Shown here one piece after another: positions 47,922-56,945 of a stretch of DNA of 64,000 bases. Every line of letters starts with the position of its first letter. Positions within the stretch are counted from its first letter, which is position 1. Source of the stretch: Paracoccus wurundjeri (GTDB lineage Bacteria; Pseudomonadota; Alphaproteobacteria; Rhodobacterales; Rhodobacteraceae); contig NZ_JAUUTZ010000021.1 in NCBI RefSeq assembly GCF_030678915.1, positions 22,238-86,237 of the forward strand. Reading direction: 5' to 3'. The notes below the pieces were generated by a model that saw only the letters and a program-made list of their open reading frames with translations, was not told the DNA's origin and ran no database searches. The translations under genes and the position numbers were made by a program.

Positions 47922-48946
47922 GTGAGCAAACTCCGAATGCCGTGGAATTCGACCGGGTCAGCATCGTGTTCGGCGATCAGCCGCAGGCGGCGCTGCCGCT
48001 GATGGATCAGGGCAAGGAACGCGGCGAGATCAAGGCCGAGACAGGGCAGGTGCTGGGGGTTCATGACTGCAGCGTCAATGTCGGGCAGGGCGAGATCCTT
48101 GTGCTGATGGGCCTGTCGGGATCGGGGAAATCCACGCTTCTGCGTGCTGTCAATGCGCTTAACAAGGTCTGCCGGGGAGAGGTCCGGGTCTGGGACGGTA
48201 ATCGGATGACCACCGTTACCGGGGCGGAAAAGCAATCCCTGCGCGATCTGCGCCTGCGCCATGTGGCCATGGTGTTTCAGCAATTCGGCCTGCTGCCCTG
48301 GCGCAGCGTGCGCGATAATGTCGGCCTTGGACTGGAACTGGCGGGCATCTCGGCCAAGGAGCGGGCAGAGCGCGTCGACCGGCAGCTTGAGATGGTCGGA
48401 CTGATGGAATGGGCCGATCGCAAGGTAGGCGAACTTTCGGGGGGGATGCAGCAAAGGGTCGGACTTGCCCGGGCTTTCGCCACCGATGCCCCGATCCTGC
48501 TGATGGATGAGCCGTTCAGTGCGCTTGACCCGCTTATCCGCGCGCGCCTTCAGGACGAGTTGCTGGAACTGCAGGCCAAGACGCAGCGGACGATCATCTT
48601 CGTCAGTCACGATCTTGATGAGGCATTCAAACTGGGCAATCGCATCGCCCTGATGGAGGGCGGGCGGATCGTGCAGATCGGGACCGCGCGGGAAATCATC
48701 GCCACGCCGGCAAATGACTATGTTGCCGATTTCGTGGCGCATATGAACCCGCTTATCGTGCTGACGGCGTCGGATATCGCAGAACCGGGAGAGGCCGAGG
48801 GGGATGCCGTGCCTGCGGATATGCCTGTGCGCGAGGTCATGGAGATTCTGTCCGGGGCTCAGACTGACGCCTTGCCGGTCGAGGGCGGAGGAAGAATTAC
48901 CCGAGATGCCGTCATCAGTCGGCTGATCGCCCCTCAGGCGCGATAA
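47918..48946 (+). CDS. choV: Choline ABC transporter ATP-binding protein
   Basis: The 342-residue ProV/OpuA-type ATPase has Walker A in VLMGLSGSGKSTLLRAVNAL, the signature LSGGMQQRVGLARAFA, Walker B in ILLMDEPFSALDPLIR and the switch His in IIFVSHDLDEA. An N-terminal ~60-residue extension before the core (DRVSIVFGDQPQAALPLM) is typical of quaternary-amine importers. The C-terminus has only one partial CBS-like segment, as usual for ChoV. It energises choline uptake with ChoXW. ATGA overlap couples it to choW. Confidence 0.95.
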   Translation: MSEQTPNAVEFDRVSIVFGDQPQAALPLMDQGKERGEIKAETGQVLGVHDCSVNVGQGEILVLMGLSGSGKSTLLRAVNALNKVCRGEVRVWDGNRMTTVTGAEKQSLRDLRLRHVAMVFQQFGLLPWRSVRDNVGLGLELAGISAKERAERVDRQLEMVGLMEWADRKVGELSGGMQQRVGLARAFATDAPILLMDEPFSALDPLIRARLQDELLELQAKTQRTIIFVSHDLDEAFKLGNRIALMEGGRIVQIGTAREIIATPANDYVADFVAHMNPLIVLTASDIAEPGEAEGDAVPADMPVREVMEILSGAQTDALPVEGGGRITRDAVISRLIAPQAR

Positions 48947-49101
48947 TCCGGAGGCGTATATAGCTTGCCCGGTTTAGGCGCGCAGTGGCCAAGTATTGAC
49001 AATTCAGCGGTCCATCGATCGCAGAAATGCCTGGGTGAAACCGCAAAGAGCTTGTCCAGGAAACGCCGTGCAAACTGCTGCGCCCTGCGTCTTGGTCTCT
49101 G

Positions 49102-49179
49102 ATTTTCTTCTTCACTCAGATATCCCGGGGGTCCGTGGGCTGGCCCCGGCCATCGCGGGACGCATATCGCCCGCGTTCC
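49102..49179 (+). repeat. Dispersed intergenic element, copy E
   Basis: TTTTCTTCTTCACTCAGATATCC, then GGGGGTCCGTGGGCTGGCCC, CGGCCATCGCGGGACGCATAT and CCCGCGTTCC reproduce copy A with point differences. It lies in the 250-bp interval after choV, in the choV sense direction, facing the convergent cell-wall amidase gene. Confidence 0.75.
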
Positions 49180-49198
49180 AAATCATGCGCGGCCTTGC

Positions 49199-50416
49199 CT
49201 ATTGCCTGAGATTCGCGGTGCGGGCCCGTTCATCCTGCGCCCAGCCCAGAATCGCTTCGGTTACGACCGCCACCATGCGTTTTCGCCATTCGGGGCTGAT
49301 CAGATTGGCGCGGTCATGCGGGTCGGTGATAAAACCCAGTTCAAGAAGAACCGAGGGAATATCAGGCGATTTCAGGACTGAAAAGGCTGCCCCCTGTACC
49401 GGGCGGTCATGCAGGCCGATGCCGTGCAACGCCAGACGCGATGTCAGGAAACTGGCGAAATTCTCGGATCGCGGCTGGGTATCGGTGCGGGCGAAATCCA
49501 TCATGACCGAGGCAAGCTGATCATCCTTTCCTTTCAGATCCACGCCTGAAAGCAGATCGCTGCGGTCATGGCGCGTGGCCAGTTGCTGGGCGGCGCGGTT
49601 ATCGGCCCGAGGCGTCCAGACATAGATGGTCGCGCCCGCCGCCTGTCCCGTGGGCAAGGCGTCGGCATGCAGTGAAAGGAACAGATCCGCCTGTGCCTCC
49701 CGCGCGGCGGTCATCCGGGTTTCAAGCCCCACGAAAACGTCGCTGTCGCGCGTCATCCCGACCGTGATCCCCTTCGCCTCCAGCGACGCTTTCAGCTCTT
49801 TGGCGAATTTCAGAACCAGTTCGGCCTCGTTCTCGCCATCCGCGATCGCGCCCGGATCAATGCCGCCGTGACCGGGATCCAGCATCACGGTCAGGCCCTC
49901 TGGCGGTGTGGCGGGTATGGGCAGCACAGCAGGTTCCGGCAGGTTGCGCAAAGCCGCAGTCGCACTTGGCAATGGCGCGAAATCTTCTTCATCGACAGGA
50001 TCCAGCGCGACCCGGATGGCGGCCTGTGGCGGTGAGGTCCGCTGGCCCGCGCTTGAGATATCGTAAGGGCCGGGCAGTTCGATCACGATCCGGGACCAGT
50101 TTTGCCGGAAATCGCCCCAGCGGATCCCCGGTACCGAATCATGGCCGAAAAGTTGCGATGGCTTCAACTCGTCGAAATCGGTGTCTTTCAGATCCACGAT
50201 CAGGCGCGGAGGGTCGCCGACGATCACCGCCCGGTAAGGTACGGCCTGGCTAAGCGTCAGCGTCAGTTCCAGCGATGGGCGGCCCCACCAGCCCTTTTTT
50301 TCCGAGATCAGTGAAGAAGCCCCGATATCCAGCCGTGCCGTTTCCTGCGCAATCGCCGCAGGGGCCAGCAGCAGGCCCAGACACAGAGGCAACCATCTGA
50401 ACATGCGGCATTTCAT
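49199..50416 (-). CDS. N-acetylmuramoyl-L-alanine amidase (AmiC-type, AMIN + Amidase_3)
   Basis: The 405-residue protein has a signal peptide (MFRWLPLCLGLLLAPAAIAQ), an N-terminal AMIN-like domain (residues ~30-135, LTLSQAVPYRAVIVGDPPRL) and a C-terminal Amidase_3 domain. The zinc ligands are visible: His in VMLDPGHGGIDPGA, Glu in NEAELVLKFA and His in LFLSLHADALP. The catalytic Glu is in SVLLELGFITD. It cleaves the amide between MurNAc and the stem peptide in the periplasm during daughter-cell separation. The start overlaps the stop of the upstream aminotransferase gene by 4 bp. Confidence 0.94.
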   Translation of the reverse strand: MKCRMFRWLPLCLGLLLAPAAIAQETARLDIGASSLISEKKGWWGRPSLELTLTLSQAVPYRAVIVGDPPRLIVDLKDTDFDELKPSQLFGHDSVPGIRWGDFRQNWSRIVIELPGPYDISSAGQRTSPPQAAIRVALDPVDEEDFAPLPSATAALRNLPEPAVLPIPATPPEGLTVMLDPGHGGIDPGAIADGENEAELVLKFAKELKASLEAKGITVGMTRDSDVFVGLETRMTAAREAQADLFLSLHADALPTGQAAGATIYVWTPRADNRAAQQLATRHDRSDLLSGVDLKGKDDQLASVMMDFARTDTQPRSENFASFLTSRLALHGIGLHDRPVQGAAFSVLKSPDIPSVLLELGFITDPHDRANLISPEWRKRMVAVVTEAILGWAQDERARTANLRQ

Positions 50417-51546
50417 CGCGATGCCATGAATTCCGCAAGCCTGCGCAGCCCTTCGGCAATATCGGATGTCGCGCGGGCGTATGAGAAGCGCAGGCTGCGC
50501 GCGCCGCGATCAGGGTCGAAATCCAGCCCGGGTGTGACGGCGACACCTGCGCGATCCAGAACTTCCTTCGCGAATTCCAGCGAGTTATCGGTAATGTCCG
50601 AGATATCCGCATAGATGTAAAACGCCCCTTCCGGTGGGGCGATCCGGGTGAAGCCGGCTTTCGGCAAGCCCTCCAGCATCAGGCGGCGGTTCTCGGCATA
50701 TACCGCAAGATTTGCCCGGGCCTCGTCTTCACAATCAAGCGCGGCCAAGGCGGCGACCTGACTGGCATGAGGCGGGCAGATGAACATGTTCTGGGCCAAT
50801 CGCTCGACCGTGCGCAGATGGGTTTCAGGCACGATCATCCAGCCGATCCGCCAACCGGTCATCGAGAAGAATTTGCTGAACGAGTTGATGACAAAGACGT
50901 CATCGGTGATTTCAAGCGCGGTATGGCATCGGTCGCCATAGCTGAGACCGTGGTAAATCTCGTCCGAGATCACTGCCATTTCCCTTGCCGCCGCAGCTTG
51001 CGTCAGGGCCTGTAATTCACCAGGCCGCAGCACGGTTCCCGAAGGATTGCCGGGGGATGCAAGGATCAGCCCCTGCGCGTCAGGCAGCGCCTCGGGCCGG
51101 GGCTGGTAGCGATCCTCGGAGCGGGTTTCGATGCCGACCGGTTCCAGCGACATTGCGCGCAGAATCTGGCGATAGCTGGGATAGCCGGGGAAACCCATTG
51201 CCACCCGGTCCCCGGCGTCGAACAGAGCCGAAAACGCCAGAATGAACGCGCCACTGCTGCCCGGAGTGACGATAACCCGGGCGGGATCAAGCTGAATGCC
51301 GTACCAGCGGCGGTACAAATCCGCGATTCCCTGCCGCAGGGCGGGCAGACCCAATGCGACGGTATAGCCAAGCGGCTGTTCCAAAGCGGCTGCCAGGGCC
51401 TTGCGTGCCCCGGCGGGGGCAGGGGTGCCGGGCTGACCAACCTCCATATGGATGGTGTGACGGCCCGATGCTTCGGCCTGTGCGGCAGCCTCCATCACAT
51501 CCATGACGATGAAAGGCTCGACTTGTCCGCGGGCGGATTGTCTCAT
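50413..51546 (-). CDS. PLP-dependent class I/II aminotransferase
   Basis: The 377-residue fold-type I enzyme has the PLP lysine in VINSFSKFFSMTGWRIGWM, the Asp/Tyr pair in VISDEIYHGLSYG, PGNPSGTVL and the C-terminal carboxylate-binding Arg in SLRFSYARA. The N-terminal FIVMDVMEAAAQAEASGRHTIHMEVGQP resembles aspartate/aromatic aminotransferases of the AspB group; cited here in part as VMDVMEAAAQAEASGR. The amino donor and substrate are not evident. It overlaps the cell-wall amidase gene, but a metabolic link is not obvious. It is divergent from a DsbA-like gene. Confidence 0.88.
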   Translation of the reverse strand: MRQSARGQVEPFIVMDVMEAAAQAEASGRHTIHMEVGQPGTPAPAGARKALAAALEQPLGYTVALGLPALRQGIADLYRRWYGIQLDPARVIVTPGSSGAFILAFSALFDAGDRVAMGFPGYPSYRQILRAMSLEPVGIETRSEDRYQPRPEALPDAQGLILASPGNPSGTVLRPGELQALTQAAAAREMAVISDEIYHGLSYGDRCHTALEITDDVFVINSFSKFFSMTGWRIGWMIVPETHLRTVERLAQNMFICPPHASQVAALAALDCEDEARANLAVYAENRRLMLEGLPKAGFTRIAPPEGAFYIYADISDITDNSLEFAKEVLDRAGVAVTPGLDFDPDRGARSLRFSYARATSDIAEGLRRLAEFMASR

Positions 51547-51721
51547 GCTCGTTCCCAGACGTTTGTTTTTTGCCTTCTTAACCCGGCATGTCGATTTGCT
51601 CTACAGCGGATTGCAGTGGGGCGGAAAACAGGGCCGGTTTCACGCAGCCGTGTTGCGGCATTTCTTGTCATTCGGGCGTTCAGCGTTCAGATTGCCAGAA
51701 GATTTTGCCCAGGGGTTTCCC

Positions 51722-52471
51722 ATGAAACGATTGATCGCCGCATTTTTGTTGTCCGCAACACCGGTCATGGCATTCGATATCGAGTCCATGTCCGAATCCG
51801 AAGAGGCCGCGTTCGGCGATGCGGTGCGCGAATATCTGATGGCGAATCCCGAAGTTCTGATCGAGTCGATCAACGAGCTAGAGAAGCGCCGGGCCGCTGA
51901 ATCCGCGAAGAATGACGATCAACTGGTCGCCGCCAACCGCGAGGCGATTTTCGAAGACGGGCATTCCTGGGTCGGCGGGAATCCGGATGGCGATCTGACG
52001 ATGGTCGAATTCATCGATTATCGCTGCGGCGTCTGCCGGCGGTTTAATGAAGAAGTCAGGGATATCGTTGCCAAGGACGGCAATATCCGGCTGGTTCTGA
52101 AAGAATTTCCGATCCTTGGTCAGGATAGCGACAATTCGTCCCGCTTTGCCATCGCCGTCAAACAGGTTGCCGGGGACGAGGCCTATCTGAAGGCGCATGA
52201 CGAGTTGATCACCCTGCGCGGCGCAGCGACCCTTGAGGCGCTGGAGGGGATCGCCGAAAAGATCGGCGTGGATGGCGAGGAGGTGGTGAACCTGATGAAT
52301 ACCGAGTCGGTCAGTGCAGTGCTGCGCGAGAATATGCAGCTTGCCGAGCGGATGGCGATCAAGGGCACACCGACTTTCGTTATCGGAGATCAGTTGCTGC
52401 GCGGGGTGCCGGGCGACGGCCTGACCGCTGCCGTCGAAGAAATACGCGCAGCGCAATCGGAAGAGGGCTGA
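51722..52471 (+). CDS. DsbA-family thiol:disulfide oxidoreductase with N-terminal Com1-like helix region
   Basis: The 249-residue protein has a signal peptide (MKRLIAAFLLSATPVMAFD). A helical N-terminal segment of ~60 residues (FGDAVREYLMANPEVLIESI) is typical of Com1/ScsC-type proteins, and a DsbA-like thioredoxin domain follows. The active site is YRCGVCRRF (CxxC as C-G-V-C) and the cis-proline loop is IKGTPTFVIGDQ. It should act in periplasmic disulfide formation or isomerisation; the N-terminal helices in relatives mediate oligomerisation, which favours isomerase activity. Codons further upstream would add non-signal sequence, so the ATG at MKRLI was chosen. Confidence 0.9.
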   Translation: MKRLIAAFLLSATPVMAFDIESMSESEEAAFGDAVREYLMANPEVLIESINELEKRRAAESAKNDDQLVAANREAIFEDGHSWVGGNPDGDLTMVEFIDYRCGVCRRFNEEVRDIVAKDGNIRLVLKEFPILGQDSDNSSRFAIAVKQVAGDEAYLKAHDELITLRGAATLEALEGIAEKIGVDGEEVVNLMNTESVSAVLRENMQLAERMAIKGTPTFVIGDQLLRGVPGDGLTAAVEEIRAAQSEEG

Positions 52472-52521
52472 CTCATCTCTGTGGCGATGGGTTTTGCGTT
52501 ACAGATCGGATGAGACCGGGG

Positions 52522-53199
52522 TTAAACCTCGTCTTCCCGGTTGGTATCGGGCGGATAGACCAGCCCCGCTGAAATGATCAGCTTTGCGGCATCCTCGATG
52601 GACATATCCAGAATGATCACCTCGCTGGCCGGTGTATAAAGAAGAAAACCGGATGTCGGGTTGGGCGTTGTCGGTACGAAAACGGCGATAAGATCCTGGG
52701 GATGGCGCTGCTGAATCTCGCCCTTGGCGGGGCCGGCGATGAAACCCAGGCCCCAAAGCCCCTTGCGGGGATATTCGATCAGACAGGCGCGCTCGAACCG
52801 CGCCTCGCTTTGCGACAGGATGGTTTCGGCAATTTGCTTGATACCGCCATAGACAGAGCGGATGATCGGCATCCGGGCCACGATCCGCTCTCCGGTGCGC
52901 AAAAGCGAGCGGCCCAGCCAGCCCTTCGCCACCCAGCCGATGAACACCGTGAACAGAAGAAAGAAGATGACACCGACGCCGCGCAGGTTGATGCCGATAT
53001 AATGTTCGGGACGCCAGCGGGCCGGAATCATCGGCAATACCCAGCTATCCATCCAGCCGGTCAGTGTCCAGATCAGCCAGACGGTGATCCCGATCGGTGC
53101 AACCACAACCAGACCAGCCAGAAAATTCGAACGCAACATGCCCAGCAGGCCCGGCTTTCGGGGCGGAAGCTGCAATAAGCTGGGTTCAGATTCCGACAT
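52522..53199 (-). CDS. DUF502 family membrane protein
   Basis: The 225-residue protein has two strongly hydrophobic segments: FLAGLVVVAPIGITVWLIWT and, after a PMIPARWRPEHY loop, GVGVIFFLLFTVFIGWVA. These are followed by a ~140-residue soluble domain with SVYGGIKQIAETILS, CLIEYPRKGLWGLGFI and VFVPTTPNPTSGFLLY, which define DUF502. The family is widespread, with plant homologues (COV1) involved in membrane trafficking; its bacterial function is unknown. The ATG start is preferred over an in-frame GTG nine codons upstream. It is convergent with the DsbA-like gene. Confidence 0.88.
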   Translation of the reverse strand: MSESEPSLLQLPPRKPGLLGMLRSNFLAGLVVVAPIGITVWLIWTLTGWMDSWVLPMIPARWRPEHYIGINLRGVGVIFFLLFTVFIGWVAKGWLGRSLLRTGERIVARMPIIRSVYGGIKQIAETILSQSEARFERACLIEYPRKGLWGLGFIAGPAKGEIQQRHPQDLIAVFVPTTPNPTSGFLLYTPASEVIILDMSIEDAAKLIISAGLVYPPDTNREDEV

Positions 53200-53310
53200 G
53201 GGAAGAAGAGAACAGTCCCGGGCCACTTTCGGTCAAGGGCGAATCTCGTCCGGTGCCGTTTTTTCGGCAAACATCATATAACCTTCATTTTGACCTTACC
53301 GGAATGATAC

Positions 53311-53399
53311 CGGGATCACATATTTGATCCCGCGAGATCACGCTGCGGGATAGGGAACCCCATCAGGCAATCTGACCGGCCATTCGTGATACCGGTCAG
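53311..53399 (-). terminator. Two hairpins after the AT-rich sulfotransferase gene
   Basis: CTGACCGG pairs with CCGGTCAG (8 bp, 12-nt loop) at 53372-53399, and CGGGATCA pairs with TGATCCCG (8 bp, 6-nt loop) at 53311-53332. Both lie downstream of the sulfotransferase gene on its strand. Neither has a strong T-run. They probably terminate or stabilise that transcript. Confidence 0.45.
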
Positions 53400-53421
53400 G
53401 CCAGCGGCTGCACCGTTATGG

Positions 53422-53431
53422 CTGACCGGTA
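53422..53431. repeat. 10-bp direct repeat, left copy, flanking the sulfotransferase gene
   Basis: CTGACCGGTA here recurs exactly at 54661-54670. The two copies flank the AT-rich gene, and the right one sits 5 bp from the tRNA-Pro CCA end. This could be a chance match or a remnant of site-specific insertion. Confidence 0.35.
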
Positions 53432-53435
53432 GGGT

Positions 53436-54482
53436 TTATGCGCAAGACTGAGCCGCGTTTTTCAGGATGGCCGCGAGTTCGGGGGACGAAGATTCCGCAT
53501 TTTTCGAGAAGCCGCTTAGAATATCTTGCTCGGGCGCATTGGGGGGATGATCATCCGTTTGATAGGACAGCAATTCCGCATAATGCGAGAATATGCTTTC
53601 GCAAGAGAGAAGACTTGGCGTGAAGATATCGGTTATCTGCTCAAGTTTCGAATATTGCCGGTTTATCTGATCAACCCGTGTCGAGATTTTCTCAAGCGAG
53701 GGCGGTTTCGTAAGGCGGAGCTCGTTTTTTCCGGTCGCCGCAAGTGCCGCCAGCCTTTGCAGTTCGACCTCTTGTCCATCGCTTGACGGGTTCACGATTT
53801 CCGCCGCGTCGGGACAAGGCAGGGGGCATCCGATCGCGGACAGGAATTCCCGGATATGATCACTGCCGGAATGCTTGTAGGTCAGTACTTTCACATTCTC
53901 TTTCCCGAAGCTTTTCGAGAAATGGTGATAGATGGGAAACTGTGCGAGAAAATTGGTTTTCGTCGCCATGAAAAAACCGGGAAAGCATCGCGTCGGTTTG
54001 CCGGATTTGTTTATCTGATTGTACCAGGATTTGAGCAGCGAATACGGTTCCCGGATGTAGAACACGATCCCGACGTCATAGCCGTTCAACCGATTGCGCA
54101 AATCGCCGATGGCTTGCTCTGCCTGGGGTAACAGTGCAAGCCGGATGAATTCCTCGCTTGATATGATGATGTTATCGGCGTGCTGCCTGTTGATTTGCTT
54201 ATAGAGTTTCCGATATGCGGAATCGGTGTCAAAGCCCTGACGGTACCACGATGGCGGGATGAGCCCCTGATCTTTTGCCAGCGTCAGGGAAAGATCCGCA
54301 TGATTGATATAGGTCTCGCCTTTCGCCCGCAGGAACTGCCTCAGGGTTCTTGGCGGTCTGCTGATCAGCGGATAGGCGTAGTTATGAGAGGGCAAGCCAT
54401 TACGGTGCTTGTGAAGAAATGTCTGCAGCGCGGTGGTGCCGGTTTTGAAATGGCCAATATGGAGATAAATGTTTTTCGTCAT
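53436..54482 (-). CDS. Sulfotransferase-like protein (PAPS-binding), compositionally atypical
   Basis: The 348-residue protein begins with the 5'-phosphosulfate-binding loop IYLHIGHFKTGTTALQTFLH and has a 3'-phosphate-type element VGIVFYIREPYSLLKSWYNQ near residue 135, the signatures of PAPS-dependent sulfotransferases. NIIISSEEFIRLALL precedes it, as in bacterial members. It presumably sulfates a sugar or glycolipid. Base composition is visibly AT-richer than the neighbours. It is a lone gene just downstream of a tRNA-Pro gene and flanked by 10-bp direct repeats, which hints at horizontal acquisition. It is not closely similar to the Sulfotransfer_2 protein near the window start. Confidence 0.78.
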   Translation of the reverse strand: MTKNIYLHIGHFKTGTTALQTFLHKHRNGLPSHNYAYPLISRPPRTLRQFLRAKGETYINHADLSLTLAKDQGLIPPSWYRQGFDTDSAYRKLYKQINRQHADNIIISSEEFIRLALLPQAEQAIGDLRNRLNGYDVGIVFYIREPYSLLKSWYNQINKSGKPTRCFPGFFMATKTNFLAQFPIYHHFSKSFGKENVKVLTYKHSGSDHIREFLSAIGCPLPCPDAAEIVNPSSDGQEVELQRLAALAATGKNELRLTKPPSLEKISTRVDQINRQYSKLEQITDIFTPSLLSCESIFSHYAELLSYQTDDHPPNAPEQDILSGFSKNAESSSPELAAILKNAAQSCA

Positions 54483-54660
54483 GTTTCGATTAATAATTAA
54501 TAGGATTGGGTTAATTTCTGGGTACGGATCATATGCGCATTGTAGTCGTCATCTTGGCATTGCCGTGGAAATTCACGGCGAATTGGCGGTGTAGTGCAAA
54601 TGCGGTAAAATGAGTAATCAAATTGTGGGGATGAACAGAATTCCGGCAGCGTCTATGTTC

Positions 54661-54670
54661 CTGACCGGTA
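54661..54670. repeat. 10-bp direct repeat, right copy
   Basis: CTGACCGGTA matches 53422-53431 exactly and lies immediately beyond the 3' end of tRNA-Pro. Confidence 0.35.
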
Positions 54671-54675
54671 TGAAA

Positions 54676-54752
<77 letters not shown>

Positions 54753-54938
54753 ATGCGGAGGCTTGTATCTTATTCCTCGGACGGGGGGAAGAGGCATACT
54801 GCGGTGATTTCGCGGTAAAATGCAGCAGGTTTTTTCCTGCGAATGATGCTGCCTGCACCGGTTCACAAAGGTGGAAAACGGTCCGGATATTTAACTTTGT
54901 CCACCAAACCGTCGCGAAGCACAGAGGTTCGCAACGCG

Positions 54939-55457
54939 TTATTCGCACGGCCATGCGGCTTGCGCCTGATTGATCGCAAGAGACGCCATGGCCTGCCCGA
55001 CCTTCAACCCAAGTCGGGCGGCTTCGCCCCCGCCGATCTCGAGGATGAATTGCCGGTTGGGATCGGAGTCATCCGCTGCGGCTCCGGGGATCGCGGTTTC
55101 GTCATAGGGCTGTGCATCGGGATGGATGTGCCGAATAACGCCGGACTGATCCATGAAGATCATGTCCAGGGGGATCAGCGTGTTCCGCATCCAGAATGAA
55201 ACCGGGCGCGGATTCTCGTAGACGAACAGCATGCCGTTCTTTTCCGGCAGTTGCTCCCGAAACATCAGGCCCTTTTCGCGCAATGCCGGAGTGTCGGCGA
55301 TTTCGATCCGGAACGCGACCGTCTCGCCGTCAGTCCGAAATGCGACCTGATCCTGCGTGCATTCGAAATTGGATTCTGCGGCAGCAGCGATAGTAACCGC
55401 CGGAATGGCGGTTGCCGCAGAGCACAGGAATAATACGGCAAGTCTACTCGGCAGCAC
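54939..55457 (-). CDS. DUF192 family periplasmic protein
   Basis: The 172-residue protein has a signal peptide (LAVLFLCSAATAIPAVTIAA) and the DUF192 core FRIEIADTPALREKGLMFRE, GMLFVYENPRPVSFWMRNTL, IPLDMIFMDQSG and LEIGGGEAARLGLKVGQA. The family forms a small beta-barrel-like domain; its biochemical role is not established. Its start overlaps the end of the cold-shock gene by 14 bp on the same strand, so the two are co-transcribed, an association that recurs in alphaproteobacteria. Confidence 0.9.
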   Translation of the reverse strand: MLPSRLAVLFLCSAATAIPAVTIAAAAESNFECTQDQVAFRTDGETVAFRIEIADTPALREKGLMFREQLPEKNGMLFVYENPRPVSFWMRNTLIPLDMIFMDQSGVIRHIHPDAQPYDETAIPGAAADDSDPNRQFILEIGGGEAARLGLKVGQAMASLAINQAQAAWPCE

Positions 55458-56049
55458 GCGAGAGAACCCAATCTCTCAGGCTGTCACTCGGTTTTGTTCT
55501 CTGAGGAAAGACTTCGACATTGGCAGGCTGCAACGCCTTGTCCCAGCTTGTCACCTGTGCAGCCATGAGTCCGCGCGGGCCTTCGACCACGCGCAGCCCG
55601 ATCGCCTCTCCAAGCAGAAGATCCGAGAAGCCCGAATGGCGCAGAACCTCGATATGGACAAAGACATCGTCGGAATGGCCAAAGATATTCGCAAAGCCGA
55701 AGCCCTTGGCCTTGTCGAACCATTTGACACGGGCGGGCTGCAATGGAAGCGAATCGAGCTGTGCGATGATGTCGGCGTCAAGGTCTTCGATCGGCGGGGT
55801 GCCGTCGCCCTCGGGGGGAGTAATCTCGATGATCTCGACCGCCTGGAGGCCACGCTCGGTGGATTGAATCCGGACAACGATGCGGGATTGATCCGCAACG
55901 GAACTGCGCCCGAAATTTCGAAGCACATTTGCATGGAGCAGGATGTCCGTACCGCCGGTGTTATTGACGATAAATCCATAACCCTTTGATTGATCAAACC
56001 ATTTGACCAGACCGGAGACAGTAATCACGTCTTCTTCTTGTGTGTTCAT
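55444..56049 (-). CDS. Dual cold-shock-domain protein
   Basis: The 201-residue protein contains two cold-shock domains. The first, near residues 10-75, has VKWFDQSKGYGFI (RNP1) and DILLHANVLRNFG. The second, near residues 110-180, has VKWFDKAKGFGFA and DVFVHIEVLRHSG (RNP2-type). A ~35-residue acidic linker separates them. Each domain should bind single-stranded RNA or DNA, so the protein may bridge or melt RNA. Classical Csp proteins are ~70 residues with one domain; the double form is typical of alphaproteobacteria. The ATG at MNTQEED was chosen, since upstream codons add Cys/Arg-rich sequence outside the family. Confidence 0.92.
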   Translation of the reverse strand: MNTQEEDVITVSGLVKWFDQSKGYGFIVNNTGGTDILLHANVLRNFGRSSVADQSRIVVRIQSTERGLQAVEIIEITPPEGDGTPPIEDLDADIIAQLDSLPLQPARVKWFDKAKGFGFANIFGHSDDVFVHIEVLRHSGFSDLLLGEAIGLRVVEGPRGLMAAQVTSWDKALQPANVEVFPQRTKPSDSLRDWVLSRAAE

Positions 56050-56255
56050 CTCTTGCTTCGTGTCCGCTCTTGCACCATGTCCGCAACTTGAGCAGGATTG
56101 TTGCACGCCTTATAGTTGTACGCAACTCCAATAATACTCACGTAACCACGGTGAATTTCCAGATATCGCCGCACACTAAAAATGCGCCAAACTTGCGAAA
56201 CAAGCGGCGGATCATGTGAGTGTCATACTTCACTCTCGGGTGGAACGGGTCAAGG

Positions 56256-56867
56256 TCATGGCGAAAGACGGGTGACGGACCAAGCGGTTTCCTGCTTGTC
56301 CCAGCGAAAACGGTCATGCAGGCGGAACGCTCCATCGGCCCAGAATTCCATCTGGACAGGGGTAATGCGAAAGCCGCCCCAGAAGGGGGGGCGCCGGGGA
56401 TTGGTGCCGTGGATCACCCCCTGTTTCGCGGCGGCGGCCGCCAACGCGGCCCGGCTTTCAAGCGGGCGCGACTGTTTCGAGGCCCATGCGCCAAGCCTGC
56501 TTTGCAGGGCGCGGCTTGCGTAATAGGCATCAGCCTGTTCGCCGTCTTCCCGTGTCACCGTCCCCCTGACCCGGATCTGCCGGCGAAGGGATTTCCAGTG
56601 AATCACGAAGGCCGCCTTGCCGCTGGCCGTGATCTGCATCCCCTTGGCGCTTTCGTAATTCGTGTAGAAAACGAATGAGCCATCCAGCCCGTTGCCGTCG
56701 ATATCCTTCAGCAAAACCATGCGGGTATCGGGCATCCCGTCGCCATCGACAGTGGCAAGAGCCATGGCGGTATGGTCATTCGGCTCGCTGGTTTCCGCCT
56801 CGGCCAGCCAGCTTCTGGCTATTGCAAACGGGTCGTCCCCGGCGAATATTCCCTCACGATCAGCCAT
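56256..56867 (-). CDS. pdxH: Pyridoxamine 5'-phosphate oxidase
   Basis: The 203-residue FMN enzyme has landmarks PDTRMVLLKDIDGNGLDGSF, FYTNYESAKGMQI, FVIHWKSLRRQIRVRG and the C-terminal PVQMEFWADGAFRLHDRFRW, which bind FMN and PLP. It oxidises pyridoxine or pyridoxamine phosphate to PLP, the cofactor used by both aminotransferases in this window. GAAGGAGACATGG upstream provides the ribosome site for the selected ATG. The gene is divergent from fabI. Confidence 0.95.
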   Translation of the reverse strand: MADREGIFAGDDPFAIARSWLAEAETSEPNDHTAMALATVDGDGMPDTRMVLLKDIDGNGLDGSFVFYTNYESAKGMQITASGKAAFVIHWKSLRRQIRVRGTVTREDGEQADAYYASRALQSRLGAWASKQSRPLESRAALAAAAAKQGVIHGTNPRRPPFWGGFRITPVQMEFWADGAFRLHDRFRWDKQETAWSVTRLSP

Positions 56868-56945
56868 CCATGTCTCCTTCTGCTTGATGCTTCCAGACCT
56901 TTGGCCTAAGCACGGAAGGCAATTTGAAACCGCGAGGGACACCTC

